Positions 1 to 8,894 of a stretch of 64,000 nucleotides of DNA are shown here, in pieces. Source of the DNA: Polaromonas sp047303325 (GTDB lineage Bacteria; Pseudomonadota; Gammaproteobacteria; Burkholderiales; Burkholderiaceae_C); assembly GCF_047303325.1 (NCBI RefSeq), contig NZ_JBKBEX010000020.1:32087-96086 (forward strand). Reading direction: 5' to 3'. How positions within the stretch are numbered: the first letter of the stretch is position 1; each line of letters begins with the position of its first letter. The notes under the pieces were generated by a model, which searched no databases, was not told the origin of the DNA, and saw nothing but the letters and a program-made list of their open reading frames with translations. The position numbers were made by a program, and so were the translations under genes.

Positions 1-2
1 TG

Positions 3-440
3 GCGGGCGTAGTCCTTCCGGCCTTGATGCGGCCTGCAGCCTCCGCTGGGGGCATCAGCGCCAATCCCGGCCTGCAGGTCACGCCCACCAAAATGACCGA
101 CATCGTCGTGTCATCCACCAAGCTGACGGTGGGATCCGCCGTGACAGTCAAGCTGAACGGCGTTGGTGATCCCAGGAACGCCGCTTGCGGCAGCAGAATC
201 AAGATCGAGCAGGTAGGCGTGGCTGAGCAGTGGAACGGTTATCCCGGCGTTGCCAAGACCTCGGAAGAGTTCAACCACTGGCCCAAAACCCAGGTTTTCG
301 TTTTCAAGGCGCCCGGTCAGTACCTGGTACGGCTTGGGGTGTATAGCGGCGCACCGGCGTCCTGTGGTTATCAAGGCACCGGCAGTGTGCCCGGTGACCT
401 GACAAAAATCGAAGTGACGGAAGTTCCTGTGGCGAAGTAA
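3..440 (+). CDS. Exported protein of unknown function, 5' end outside window
   Basis: The reading frame is open to the window edge, so the first ATG (position 24) is probably not the true start. The first visible residues (AGVVLPAL...PAASA) look like the end of a signal peptide with an Ala-X-Ala cleavage site, which would place the mature protein in the periplasm or outside. About 120 mature residues follow with alternating hydrophobic strands and two Cys-containing patches (AACGS and ASCGY), consistent with a small disulfide-stabilised beta fold. I do not recognise a family. It is followed by a second small exported protein on the same strand, so the two may be co-transcribed. Confidence 0.6.
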   Translation, partial: AGVVLPALMRPAASAGGISANPGLQVTPTKMTDIVVSSTKLTVGSAVTVKLNGVGDPRNAACGSRIKIEQVGVAEQWNGYPGVAKTSEEFNHWPKTQVFVFKAPGQYLVRLGVYSGAPASCGYQGTGSVPGDLTKIEVTEVPVAK

Positions 441-577
441 GGCATTGCGCGTGCAGGTCAATGAATTGAACCTGCATGCGAAATGCTCCGACTCAGTAGT
501 GCAAGGCAACCCCTTGATGCAACGGTCAGTCCGCAGCCCAGCGGCCCCGGGCACTCTTCAACTTTTCAGGAATCACC

Positions 578-1141
578 ATGAATGCAAAACACGTGCTGGC
601 CATTGCGGCCTTATTGATCACCTCGCAAGCCTACGCGCTGACGGCAGTTCAGAAAAATACAGGCTGCCCGCCCGACACGGAGTGCCCGTTTGGCGGCGGC
701 AACAGCGGCGGCGGTGGCGACTATGGGCCATCAGGTTTGATGGGTTCTTTTTCCGATGGGCAGGGCGGGACCGTAGATTTTTACTCCGACGCGGGCGGCG
801 AATGGTGGGTGGAGAATCATGCCGATGGCACCTCGCAAGTGGGTTGGGACGAGCAGGCCGGTCCGAAAATGCATAAGAAATTCCCCAAACAACCGGGCAT
901 CAAACGTCCTTCATATACCCAGGCTGAGTTGACGCCTGCCGCAAAAAAATCACTCGCTGCTGCGCAACAAAAAGCTGCAGCGGATAAGGCTGCGGCTGAC
1001 AAGGCTGCCGCAGAGAAGGCGGCGGCGGAAAAGCTTGCGGCAGAAAAAGCCGCCGCGCTCAAAGCTGCCAACTACGCAGGCCCTCCCGTCAGCACTGGCC
1101 CTGTCGTCGGCGTTTCCCCTGCTGCGCGCAAAAAACCGTAA
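578..1141 (+). CDS. Exported protein with Gly-rich middle and Ala/Lys repeat tail
   Basis: Unknown function, 187 residues. Residues 1-20 form a signal peptide (MNAKHVLAIAALLITSQAYA). A Gly-rich linker (GGGNSGGGGDYG) and an aromatic, acidic segment with WWVENHADGT follow. From about residue 128 there is a low-complexity stretch of AADKAA/AAEKAA units, likely a helical or flexible tail, ending in a Pro-rich basic C-terminus. The tail resembles the TolA-like Ala/Lys helices seen in several envelope proteins, but there is no TolA domain. The DNA of the tail is itself repetitive, so repeat number may vary. It lies 137 bases after another exported protein and converges on an antiporter gene. Confidence 0.75.
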   Translation: MNAKHVLAIAALLITSQAYALTAVQKNTGCPPDTECPFGGGNSGGGGDYGPSGLMGSFSDGQGGTVDFYSDAGGEWWVENHADGTSQVGWDEQAGPKMHKKFPKQPGIKRPSYTQAELTPAAKKSLAAAQQKAAADKAAADKAAAEKAAAEKLAAEKAAALKAANYAGPPVSTGPVVGVSPAARKKP

Positions 1142-1166
1142 AGAACATGAGTCGGATGCGGCCGGT

Positions 1167-2507
1167 TTAATCGGGCGAGGGCCGGTTTTTTTTCCGGGCG
1201 GAACCTCTCTTGCGCGCTTCGTAGCGCTTCATCAGCGGCGTGACCGAAACGCCGTGCGCGACCACCGAGGCCACGATGACGGCCAGCGTGATGGACAGCA
1301 GCTGATGGGCCAGCGCGCGTTCGATGTCGTGGTTGATGGCGTAGAGCAGGTAGTACAGCGAGCCTATGCCGCGTATGCCGAACCAGCCCATGAGCCGGCG
1401 CTGCGAGCCCTTGACCGGCGTGCCGAGCAAGCCGACATAAACCGCGACGGGCCGCACCACCAGGAACAGCAGCGGGATGAACCACAACACCTCACTGCGA
1501 AAGCGCGTCGTCGCCACCAGCACGCCGACCGCCAGCACGATGGCGACTTCGGCAAAGCTTTCCAGCTGGCTGTTGAAGCGCTCCACCGCGCGCATCATGT
1601 GGGCCGGCGCCTCGGCGCCCGAGGCCTCCTGTTCCGCGGGGCTCAGCGCCTCGCCGGGATCGGGCGCCTGCACCTGCGGGCGTACATGGGGCTCGTCGAT
1701 GCGGCGCAGCGCCAGCCCGGCCGCGAACACCGCGAGGAATCCGTAGGTGTGGCTCAGCAGCGCCAGGCCGTAGGTCAGCCCTATCAGTCCCAGCGCGATG
1801 AACTCGTCCGAGCCCAGCGCCTCGCGATGCCGCATGCGCAGGTAAAGAATCGCGCGGCCGACCAGCGTGCCCAGCAGCCAGCCCAACGCCAGGCCGCCGG
1901 CCACCGCCCACAGCACGTCGACGGCCCACCAGCGCCAGCCGCCTTCGCCGAGTTCGTGCAGACCCAGCAAGCCCAGGCCGAGCATGACCAGCGGGAAGGC
2001 CGTGCCGTCATTGAGCCCGCCTTCGCCCGTCAGGCCGAAGCGTAGCCGATCGCGGTCGCCGGGGTTGGCGACCTGCACGTCGGAGGCCAGCACCGGGTCC
2101 GTCGGCGCGAGGATGGCGCCCAGCAGCACGGCCGCGCCCAGCGGCAGATCCAGGGCATAGACGCCCAGCGCGGTGACAGCCGCCACCGTGAGCAGCATGG
2201 AGACCGTTGCCAGCTGCACCGGTACGCGCCAGCGGCGGTCCTTGAAGCGGAACTCAAGCTTCATGCCGCAGGTGAACAGCGAAACCAGCACGGCTACTTC
2301 CGTGAGGCGCTCCAGCAGCACGGTGTTCTTCATCGCGTCGAGCTTGAGCAGCCCCAGCCCCACCGGGCTGACGGCCACGCCCACGCCGAGGTAGAGCATG
2401 GCGGCGCTCAGCGGCAGGCGCGCGATGAAGGAGCCGCCCAGCGTCATCGCGATCAGCAGTGCGCCGGCCACAATGCAGGCCAGGGTGAAAGTGGTGGGCT
2501 CGGTCAT
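1167..2507 (-). CDS. CPA1-family sodium (cation):proton antiporter
   Basis: An inner-membrane transporter of 446 residues with about 11-12 hydrophobic segments. The family exchanges Na+ or K+ for protons. Family marks are the PTDPVLAS segment in a mid-protein helix (ion-binding Asp) and EGGLNDGTAFP, which carries the Asn-Asp pair typical of electroneutral CPA1 exchangers. A hydrophilic acidic loop lies around residues 275-300 (PGEALSPAEQ). The C-terminus is short and basic without a TrkA-type regulatory domain, so this is a minimal exchanger. It stands alone on the minus strand, convergent with the Ala/Lys-tail protein gene 25 bases away. The transported ion cannot be told from sequence. Confidence 0.85.
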   Translation of the reverse strand: MTEPTTFTLACIVAGALLIAMTLGGSFIARLPLSAAMLYLGVGVAVSPVGLGLLKLDAMKNTVLLERLTEVAVLVSLFTCGMKLEFRFKDRRWRVPVQLATVSMLLTVAAVTALGVYALDLPLGAAVLLGAILAPTDPVLASDVQVANPGDRDRLRFGLTGEGGLNDGTAFPLVMLGLGLLGLHELGEGGWRWWAVDVLWAVAGGLALGWLLGTLVGRAILYLRMRHREALGSDEFIALGLIGLTYGLALLSHTYGFLAVFAAGLALRRIDEPHVRPQVQAPDPGEALSPAEQEASGAEAPAHMMRAVERFNSQLESFAEVAIVLAVGVLVATTRFRSEVLWFIPLLFLVVRPVAVYVGLLGTPVKGSQRRLMGWFGIRGIGSLYYLLYAINHDIERALAHQLLSITLAVIVASVVAHGVSVTPLMKRYEARKRGSARKKNRPSPD

Positions 2508-2618
2508 GGGCCCAGCTTGGGGCCGGCCCGCGCTTTTGTGTATCAGCCGGCACGCCGTCCGCGTGCTGGCAAAAGCGCCACTAGCGTGCCACCGAGGCGC
2601 CGAAAAAAAGCGCCGCGG

Positions 2619-3818
2619 CTACCAGTCGACCAGGCTCAGCCCCACGCTCAGCACAGTGCGCTTGCGGTTGTAGTCGACCAGGCTGTCGCCGTAGCCGCTG
2701 AAGAGCTGCACGTGGTAGCGCAGGCCGGTGTAGTTGGGCGAGGAAGCGGGCGCCATCATCCAGTCAAGGCGCGCCGAGCCGCGGGCTTCCTTGCGCAGCG
2801 AATGCCGCAGCGTGATGCCCAGGGTGTTGGCCTTGTTGACCTGCCAGCTGCCCGTGACTTCGGCGCGGCCTATGTAGTTTTCGATGCCGGGGTTGTCGTC
2901 GTTGCCGGAAGACTCCTTGAGCCGGTCCCAGATGCGCCCCTGCAGGGTCAGGCCCGAGTCCTGGCCCAGTGTCTTTTCGGCCGCGCCCATCAGGTAGACG
3001 CGGTTCCAGCTGCGCGACAGCGGCAGCGACTGGCCGTTGGACTGGTGCACCAGCCCCAGGCCCGAGAGCCGGTAGGTCCAGCCGCCGGCCAGCGGGATCT
3101 GGTGCGGGTAAATGTAGAGGACCTCGGGCTCATGGTCGGTGGTGCGGAAGGGCCGCGAGATCGCACCGTTGAACAGCTGCCAGTAGCTTTGCTGCGTGTA
3201 GCCGAACCACAGCGAGTCGTGGTCGTCGTCGTCCTCGGGGCCGCTCTTGAACAAACCCTTGGCGATCTTGGTGCGCACGGAAAGCTGGATCTTGTTCTCG
3301 GTCCGCATATAGGGCTGTGCGGTCAGCGCGGTGTGGCCCAGCGAAGGCGAGGAGGGCTGCATGTTCACGCTGTCGGAGGTGGACACCGCCAGCGTGATGG
3401 GCCGGTAGCCGCGCAGCGAGAAGGTGTCGCAGTCGGTGCCGCGCTGCAGCTCCCAGAAGCGCGAGAGTTCGGAGTACTTGGTGTTCTTGCAGCCTATGGG
3501 CTTGCCGTCGGGCGCCTCGGTGTTCAGCGAAGGCAGCAGCAGCACCGGTGTGGCCGGCTGGCCGGTCGCCGGATTGGCCGGCGCCGTGGTGAGGCTGGGC
3601 GCGGGCATGTTGGCGGGTGTCTGCGCGTCCGCCCACTGCTGGAAGCAGGCCAGTTGCGCGGCGGGGTCGGCTTTCAGGGCCTGGCATGTTTGCCAGCCCA
3701 GGGGGGACCGCGCGGTGGAAGGTGTTTGCGCTTGCGCGGTACTGGTGCTCGTACTCGCGAGCGTCAGCAGGCTGGCCCAAAGCAGGGGCGCGGCGAATGC
3801 GGAGGGTTTCGGTCGCAT
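2619..3818 (-). CDS. pldA: Outer-membrane phospholipase A (OmpLA)
   Basis: A calcium-dependent outer-membrane beta-barrel that hydrolyses acyl chains of misplaced phospholipids and helps keep outer-membrane asymmetry. It has 399 residues, longer than E. coli PldA because of an N-terminal extension: signal peptide to about residue 30, then a Pro/Ala-rich segment and a Cys-containing stretch before the barrel. The catalytic signature GLVHQSNGQS carries the His and Ser, and the following SRSWNR supplies the Asn of the His-Ser-Asn triad, so the enzyme looks active. The C-terminus ends in an aromatic-rich final strand (SLSLVDW). It is 48 bases upstream of, and not overlapping, the next minus-strand exported protein gene. 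Confidence 0.92.
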   Translation of the reverse strand: MRPKPSAFAAPLLWASLLTLASTSTSTAQAQTPSTARSPLGWQTCQALKADPAAQLACFQQWADAQTPANMPAPSLTTAPANPATGQPATPVLLLPSLNTEAPDGKPIGCKNTKYSELSRFWELQRGTDCDTFSLRGYRPITLAVSTSDSVNMQPSSPSLGHTALTAQPYMRTENKIQLSVRTKIAKGLFKSGPEDDDDHDSLWFGYTQQSYWQLFNGAISRPFRTTDHEPEVLYIYPHQIPLAGGWTYRLSGLGLVHQSNGQSLPLSRSWNRVYLMGAAEKTLGQDSGLTLQGRIWDRLKESSGNDDNPGIENYIGRAEVTGSWQVNKANTLGITLRHSLRKEARGSARLDWMMAPASSPNYTGLRYHVQLFSGYGDSLVDYNRKRTVLSVGLSLVDW

Positions 3819-3866
3819 GGGTGGCTGGGTCCGGTGGTGTTCTAAAGGTTCTTGAGCGAGCCGGGC

Positions 3867-4364
3867 TCAGGGCAGGCGGGTCAGCGTGAAGGGCACCTCG
3901 GGCGCGTTGTCGGGCGCGCTGCTGCTGGTGTCTTTCCAGCTGCCCTTGAAGGCCTTGCCGCAGGAGCCTTCGACCATCTCGCCGTTCCAGGTGCCGGTGA
4001 TGCTGATGTTGTCGGAGGACTCGTCGAGCAGCAGCATGCCGCCCTCGAGGTCGCCGGCCAGCGCGGCCTTGGCGGCATGGCCGGCAATGGCCTTGGTGCC
4101 GGCGGCCGCGCCCAGGTCGCGGCTCACGATGCCGGCCAGGCTTTCGGCGAATTCCGCGTGCCGCTCCAGCAGCATGGTGGCGCGGTCCGGCAGGCCGGTG
4201 GGCGGGTTGTCAAAACGCACGGCCCACAGGCCGTAAAGCTGCGCGGCCTTCATGTCCGCCGCCGCGGGGCATCCGGTGTCGGTCTTGGTTTGGGCGTTAA
4301 CCCCGGTAAATAGTGCGCAAGACGCTATCAATAAAAGAGCAGATCGAAAAGTGTTCGAAATCAT
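3867..4364 (-). CDS. Small exported protein of unknown function
   Basis: A 165-residue protein with a signal peptide of about 24 residues (LLLIASCALFTGVNAQ). The mature part begins with a Cys (TDTGCPAA) and has a second Cys near the C-terminal side (GSCGKAF), so one disulfide is plausible. Segments such as LYGLWAVRF and ISITGTWNGEMVEGSC suggest a lipocalin-like or short beta-barrel fold, but I cannot name a family. It lies just upstream of pldA on the same strand and may share its transcript. That would suggest an envelope role, as inference only. Confidence 0.7.
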   Translation of the reverse strand: MISNTFRSALLLIASCALFTGVNAQTKTDTGCPAAADMKAAQLYGLWAVRFDNPPTGLPDRATMLLERHAEFAESLAGIVSRDLGAAAGTKAIAGHAAKAALAGDLEGGMLLLDESSDNISITGTWNGEMVEGSCGKAFKGSWKDTSSSAPDNAPEVPFTLTRLP

Positions 4365-4636
4365 GGACAGGCGAACGCCGGCTCGGGCGTTCAGAACGGG
4401 GCTACAGGAAAACGCTGCACAGACTCAGGCCGGGCGGCCGGGGCCGCGGCGCAGCGGTGGGAGGGAAAACCCGGGGCGGCAAGTTGCGGGGTTTAAGCAA
4501 CGCGCCTGCCCTGGGGCCTGCGAACTATCTCACGAATACATCTTCTATGACGCGCAACTCAGGCAAACCCGTGAGTTGAAACCATTTGTAACTGCAATAC
4601 TACCTTTGTGTTCCATTTATCCAAGAGGTGTCCACC

Positions 4637-5455
4637 ATGAAAATCCGTCAATATGTGAGTGTGCTGATGCTGGCTTTGCTGGCCGGCCAAGCCTGGGCCC
4701 AGGGCGCCCCGCTGGTGTTCGCCGTGAACGAGGGGGTCACTTACCGTGTCAACCCGGGTGCCACCGTCGAGCGTTTTCGCGACCTTTCCGAGGACCTGGG
4801 CAAGCTGCTCAAGCGCCCGGTAAAGATACAGCCGGTAACAGACTACAAAGAGCTCGCGGCCGGCCTGGCCGAGCAGCGTTACGACATTGCCTACGTGCAC
4901 CCGGCCCACCATTCCATCCGGGCCATGAGCAAAAGCGGCTACCACCTGATCGCGCTGACCAAGGGCTTTACCGAGTACCGTGCCTCCTTCATGGTGCGCG
5001 GAGATTCCCAGCTCAAGACCCTGGCCGACCTCAAGGGCCAGAAGATCGGCGCGCCCGATGAGGACTCCATCACCTCGGTGATCATGCGCGCCACCCTGCG
5101 CGACGTCGTGGGGCCGCAGCCGCTGGAAACCAACTATGTGAAGCTGCAGGAGGCCGTGCCCTTCATGGTCGAGCACGGCATGGTGGCCGCCGGCGTGACG
5201 GCCTCACGCTCGGTAGTGAAAGACTGGCAGGACAAGGGCGGCAAGGTGCTGGGCACCAGCAAGCCGGTGCCCATCAAGCACCTGATCGCCAGCAACAAAA
5301 TCCCGGACGCGCAGCGCGCCCAGCTGACCGCCTACTTCGCCGGACTGGACCAGTCCGCTGACGGCAAGAAACGGCTGGAGGCACTCAACGTGCCGGGCTT
5401 CGTCGAGTTTGACGAAGCGGCTCTCGTCGGAATCGGCAAATGGCTGGGGCTCTGA
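4637..5455 (+). CDS. Phosphate/phosphonate-type ABC transporter substrate-binding protein (PhnD-like)
   Basis: A periplasmic binding protein of 272 residues. The signal peptide is MKIRQYVSVLMLALLAGQAWA. The mature protein has the PhnD layout: an early Gly/Val strand with FAVNEG, the YDIAYVHPAHH segment in the first lobe, then GQKIGAPDEDSITSVI and later AAGVTASRSVVKDW. The ATG start is preferred over the GTG three codons earlier because AAGAGG sits 8 bases before it. The family binds phosphonates, phosphite or phosphate, but no permease or ATPase gene is adjacent. It may act with a distant transporter or as a sensor ligand-binding protein. It converges on rep with only 10 bases between the stop codons. 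Confidence 0.85.
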   Translation: MKIRQYVSVLMLALLAGQAWAQGAPLVFAVNEGVTYRVNPGATVERFRDLSEDLGKLLKRPVKIQPVTDYKELAAGLAEQRYDIAYVHPAHHSIRAMSKSGYHLIALTKGFTEYRASFMVRGDSQLKTLADLKGQKIGAPDEDSITSVIMRATLRDVVGPQPLETNYVKLQEAVPFMVEHGMVAAGVTASRSVVKDWQDKGGKVLGTSKPVPIKHLIASNKIPDAQRAQLTAYFAGLDQSADGKKRLEALNVPGFVEFDEAALVGIGKWLGL

Positions 5456-5465
5456 AATCCTGGCG

Positions 5466-7556
5466 CTAGCGAGCTTCTGAAGCCGCCGCCGCGGCAATTC
5501 CCTCGGCGGATTTTTTTGCGAACTCCGCGCGCAAGGCCTTGAGCTTTTCGCGCGGATCTTCCTTCACGGTGGCCTTGTCCAGCGCCATCTCGGCGATGAA
5601 GCGACTGGGTGCGCCGGGGATCATGTCGCGGCCTTTCTTGCGTTTGCGCAGCCAGTTCACGGCCAGGGTGCGCTGGGCACGGGTGATGCCCACGTACATC
5701 AGGCGGCGCTCTTCCTGCAGGCGCAGGGCGATGTTGTCGGTGTTGCTGCCATCGTCGTCCTCGAGCTTGAAGGGCAGCAGGCCCTCGTTCACCCCGGCCA
5801 GCACCACGTGCGGCCACTCCAGGCCCTTGGCGGCATGCAGGGTGGACAGGGTCACCACGTTCTGGTCGCCTTCGCGTTCGCTGATGGTGGACAGCAGCGC
5901 AATCGTCTGCACCACCTCCAGCATGGTCTTGGTTTCGGCGGCGACGACCGCGCCCGAGGCATCGTCGATCTGCCCACCGCAGCGCTGGGCCACCCAGTCG
6001 CAGAAATCCATCACATTGGTCCAGCGCGCGGCCGCGAGCTTGTCGCTGTCCTCGCCGTCGTAGAGGTGCTTTTCGTAGTCGATTTCCTTGAGCCAGTCGT
6101 TCAGGAAAGCGCGCGCGTCTTCGGCGCCCACGGTGCGTCTGGCGCGGTACTCGAGGTCGTTGAGGTAGCGGCCGAACTCGTGCAGCGAGCCCACCGCCTT
6201 GGCCGGCAGCACCGAGCCCAGCGAGTTGCTGAACAGCGCCTCGAACAGGCTTTGTTTGGTCTGGCTCGCGAAAGTACCCAGCGCGCCCAGCGTGGTGTGG
6301 CCTATGCCGCGCTTGGGCGTGGTCACCGCGCGCATGAATGCCGGGTCGTCGTTGTTGTTGACCAAGAGCCGCATCCAGCAGCACAGGTCCTTGATCTCCG
6401 CGCGGTCGAAAAAGCTTTGCCCGCCGGAGACCTTGTAGGGAATGTTGGCGCGGCGAAAGGCTTTTTCAAAAGGCTTGGCCAGGTGGTTGGCGCGGTAGAG
6501 CACGCAAAAATCCTTCCACTCCTTGTACTGCCCGCCCTCGGCCTGCAGGCTGCCCTCGGCGCGCAGGCTCTGGATGCGCGCCACCACGCGCTCGGCCTCG
6601 TGCTCCTCGCTGTCGCAGTCCACCACGCGCACCGGCTCACCCTCGCCGAGCTCGCTGAACAGCGTCTTCGGGAAGAGCTTGGGGTTGGGGCCGATCACGT
6701 TGTTGGCCGCGCGCAGGATGGCGCTGGTCGAGCGGTAGTTCTGCTCGAGCTTGACCACCTTGAGGTTGGGGTAGTCCTGCGGCAGCTTGCGCAGGTTGTC
6801 CAGCGTGGCACCGCGCCAGCCGTAGATCGACTGGTCATCGTCGCCCACGGCCGTGAAGCGGCCGCGCGCACCGACCAGCAGCTTGAGCATCTCGTACTGC
6901 GTGGCGTTGGTGTCCTGGTATTCATCGACCAGCACATGGCCCAGGGACTGCTGCCATTTGCTGCGCACGCTTTCGTGTTCGCGCAGCAGCTTGAGCGGCA
7001 AGCCCACCAGGTCGTCAAAGTCCACGCTCTGGTAGGCGGTCAGGCGCTCCTCATAGTGCGCCATCACGCGCGCGATGGCGCGTTCCTCGTCGCCGTTGGC
7101 CTGCGCCATGGCCTCGGCCGCGTTGAGGCCCATGTTTTTCCAGAGGCTGATGGTCCATTGCCATTGCCGCGCGGTGGCCGCGTCGGTGCTGCCGCCGGCG
7201 TCTTTCAGGATGCTGGTCACGTCGTCGCTGTCGAGGATGGAGAACTGGGGCTTGAGGCCCAGCGCCTCGCCGTCCTGGCGCAGCATGCGCACGCCCAGCG
7301 CATGGAAGGTGCAGATCAGCACGCCCTTGGCGCTTTTACCGATCAATGCCTTGGCCCGCTCGCGCATCTCGGCGGCGGCCTTGTTGGTGAAGGTGATCGC
7401 GGCGACCTGCTCGGGCTTGAGCCCCGACTGGATCAGCTGGCCTATCTTGTGCGTGATCACCCGCGTCTTGCCCGAGCCGGCGCCCGCCAGCACCAGGCAA
7501 GGGCCATGCAGGTAGTTGACGGCTTCTTGCTGGGCGGGGTTCAGGCCATGGGTCAT
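5466..7556 (-). CDS. rep: ATP-dependent DNA helicase Rep
   Basis: A superfamily 1A 3'-5' helicase that moves along single-stranded DNA and clears replication forks of bound proteins. With the chosen ATG it has 696 residues, close to the usual Rep length, and begins MTHGLNPAQQEAVNYL as the family does. The longer upstream frame has no family match. Motifs in order: Walker A GAGSGKTRV (about 29-37), TFTNKAA, DEYQDTN (Walker B), GDDDQSIYGWRGA (motif III), LEQNYRS (IV), TLHAAKGLEW (V) and VGITRAQ (VI). The arrangement of the 2B region and the short C-terminus favour Rep over UvrD or PcrA. Confidence 0.93.
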   Translation of the reverse strand: MTHGLNPAQQEAVNYLHGPCLVLAGAGSGKTRVITHKIGQLIQSGLKPEQVAAITFTNKAAAEMRERAKALIGKSAKGVLICTFHALGVRMLRQDGEALGLKPQFSILDSDDVTSILKDAGGSTDAATARQWQWTISLWKNMGLNAAEAMAQANGDEERAIARVMAHYEERLTAYQSVDFDDLVGLPLKLLREHESVRSKWQQSLGHVLVDEYQDTNATQYEMLKLLVGARGRFTAVGDDDQSIYGWRGATLDNLRKLPQDYPNLKVVKLEQNYRSTSAILRAANNVIGPNPKLFPKTLFSELGEGEPVRVVDCDSEEHEAERVVARIQSLRAEGSLQAEGGQYKEWKDFCVLYRANHLAKPFEKAFRRANIPYKVSGGQSFFDRAEIKDLCCWMRLLVNNNDDPAFMRAVTTPKRGIGHTTLGALGTFASQTKQSLFEALFSNSLGSVLPAKAVGSLHEFGRYLNDLEYRARRTVGAEDARAFLNDWLKEIDYEKHLYDGEDSDKLAAARWTNVMDFCDWVAQRCGGQIDDASGAVVAAETKTMLEVVQTIALLSTISEREGDQNVVTLSTLHAAKGLEWPHVVLAGVNEGLLPFKLEDDDGSNTDNIALRLQEERRLMYVGITRAQRTLAVNWLRKRKKGRDMIPGAPSRFIAEMALDKATVKEDPREKLKALRAEFAKKSAEGIAAAAASEAR

Positions 7557-7799
7557 GAAAAAGAGTCGATTCCAAGGGAAAAAATGCGCGGGGCCGGCGC
7601 GTTGAGGGGTTGCCGGCGGACGGCAAATCATAGCGGCTGCCCTGCGGGGTCCGCGGCGCGGCCTGGCCAGGTGAGCACAAAGCATGCCGCGCGCAAGCCT
7701 TGAAGCGCCGGATCGCGCCATCAATGCCCGCGGGGGAATGTTTTCCTATGCAGGGTTGCTATTCAATCAATAGCATCGCGCATCGCGCACCGTGCGGCT

Positions 7800-8660
7800 T
7801 TAGGTGTGCCGGCTTGCCGGGGCGAAACCACCCTGCGTCAGGGACAGCGCCTGCGCCGCTTGCTGCAGCAGCAGGCGCACGGTTTTCTGGTCCGGCCCGA
7901 CGTGGCGGTCTATGCGCCGCACATAGGGGCAGGTCAGTGCGGCCAGCGCGCTATGGTCGGGCCCGAAGATGGGGCAGGAAATATCGGCTACACCGAAAGA
8001 TTGCAGGCTGTCGCGCTCGAAATAGCCTTGCTGCCGGATGACGCCGAGGGCGGCGGCCAATGCATCGGATTCGATGGGCACCTCGCCTTCGAGCGCGGTG
8101 TGCTGAGCCAGCATTTGCTGGGCCCGGCTGGCATCTGCGAAAGCCAGCAACACCCGGCCGGAGGCGGTATCGACCAGTCCGACATGCACGCCCACGCGTA
8201 TCGTCATGCTCCAGGTGCCGGGGCCATTGACCTGCGCGGTGATCAGCACGTTGCCCTGGTCATAAACGCCCATGTGGCAGGCCTGCTCCGCCTTTTGCGC
8301 GAAAGCTTCCATGATGGGAATGGCCTGGGTCACCAGCCGGTTCAGCGGCGGGTGCATATGCGCCAGCGTGAACAGCTTCAGGCTCAGCGAATAGCGGTCG
8401 CCCGAGAGCGAGCGCAGCACATATTGCCGCGCGACCAAACGCTCCAGCATGCGGTAGATCTCGCTGGCGTTGCGGTCCATTTCCTTGACGATCTCCGCGC
8501 GCGTCAGGCCCTGCGGCTGGCGGGCCAGCAACTCCAGGATGTCCAGGCCCTTGTCAAGCGCCGGTGCGCGGTAGCGGTCTTCCGCAAGAGGCGGGGACGC
8601 GATGGCGTCGGCGCCGTCCTGGTTCTGGTCGATCGGGGGAAATGAGTATTTTGGTTTCAT
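7800..8660 (-). CDS. IclR-family transcriptional regulator
   Basis: A 286-residue regulator. An N-terminal winged helix-turn-helix (about residues 30-95, ALDKGLDILELLARQPQG, then the recognition-helix region EIYRMLERLV) is followed by the IclR effector-binding domain (about 105-275). The effector domain carries the typical late segments SFGVADISCPIF and LAALTCPYVR. IclR proteins bind a small-molecule effector and usually control the catabolic genes beside them. This gene is divergent from the sugar ABC importer and dehydratase genes, across a 507-base control region with two operator-like repeats. Regulation of that operon by this protein, with a sugar acid as effector, is inference. Confidence 0.9.
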   Translation of the reverse strand: MKPKYSFPPIDQNQDGADAIASPPLAEDRYRAPALDKGLDILELLARQPQGLTRAEIVKEMDRNASEIYRMLERLVARQYVLRSLSGDRYSLSLKLFTLAHMHPPLNRLVTQAIPIMEAFAQKAEQACHMGVYDQGNVLITAQVNGPGTWSMTIRVGVHVGLVDTASGRVLLAFADASRAQQMLAQHTALEGEVPIESDALAAALGVIRQQGYFERDSLQSFGVADISCPIFGPDHSALAALTCPYVRRIDRHVGPDQKTVRLLLQQAAQALSLTQGGFAPASRHT

Positions 8661-8788
8661 GGCGGCAGGGTGAGTGAAGCCGAAGCTATTGCAATTTTGA
8701 TATGTAACGCAGCGCTCTTGATATGGCAGAAGGCACTCGTGAGTATTTTCGTCCTCGTTGGTCTGAATTTATTTACGTTTGCATCAAA

Positions 8789-8803
8789 TGTTCATCAATA
8801 AAT
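8789..8803. promoter_or_regulatory. Candidate IclR operator, copy 1
   Basis: TGTTCATCAATAAAT. It repeats at 8880-8894 with one change (A to G), 91 bases away in the same orientation. The core TTCAT-CA-ATAAA is an imperfect inverted repeat of the kind bound by dimeric regulators. It lies nearer the regulator gene, so it could mediate autorepression. Assignment to the IclR protein is inference from position. Confidence 0.4.
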
Positions 8804-8879
8804 AAATTTCTGACCTAGGGAAAGTCCGAGGCTCGAAAAGACCGCCGATTTCTATGATCAAGTCCATAAGTGAATAGTT

Positions 8880-8894
8880 TGTTCATCAATGAAT
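8880..8894. promoter_or_regulatory. Candidate IclR operator, copy 2
   Basis: TGTTCATCAATGAAT. The core TTCAT-CA-ATGAA is a perfect 5-bp inverted repeat with a 2-base centre. It is the better copy of the pair and lies on the importer side of the divergent region. The two copies are about 8.7 helical turns apart, so a looped complex is possible. Confidence 0.45.

Noticed and set aside
1156..1192. Bidirectional terminator between the Ala/Lys-tail protein and the antiporter
   Set aside because: A T-run is present (GCCGGTTTTTTTT), but the possible stem is only about four base pairs.
4576..4603. Possible sigma-70 promoter TTGAAA-N16-TACTAC before the PhnD-type gene
   Set aside because: The -10 half matches the consensus at only three of six positions, too weak to list as a feature.
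5808..7703. A 631-codon open frame on the plus strand opposite rep
   Set aside because: It is the antisense of a well-supported helicase gene in high-GC DNA. It is rich in His/Gln/Ala/Arg with no domain, as expected for a shadow frame.
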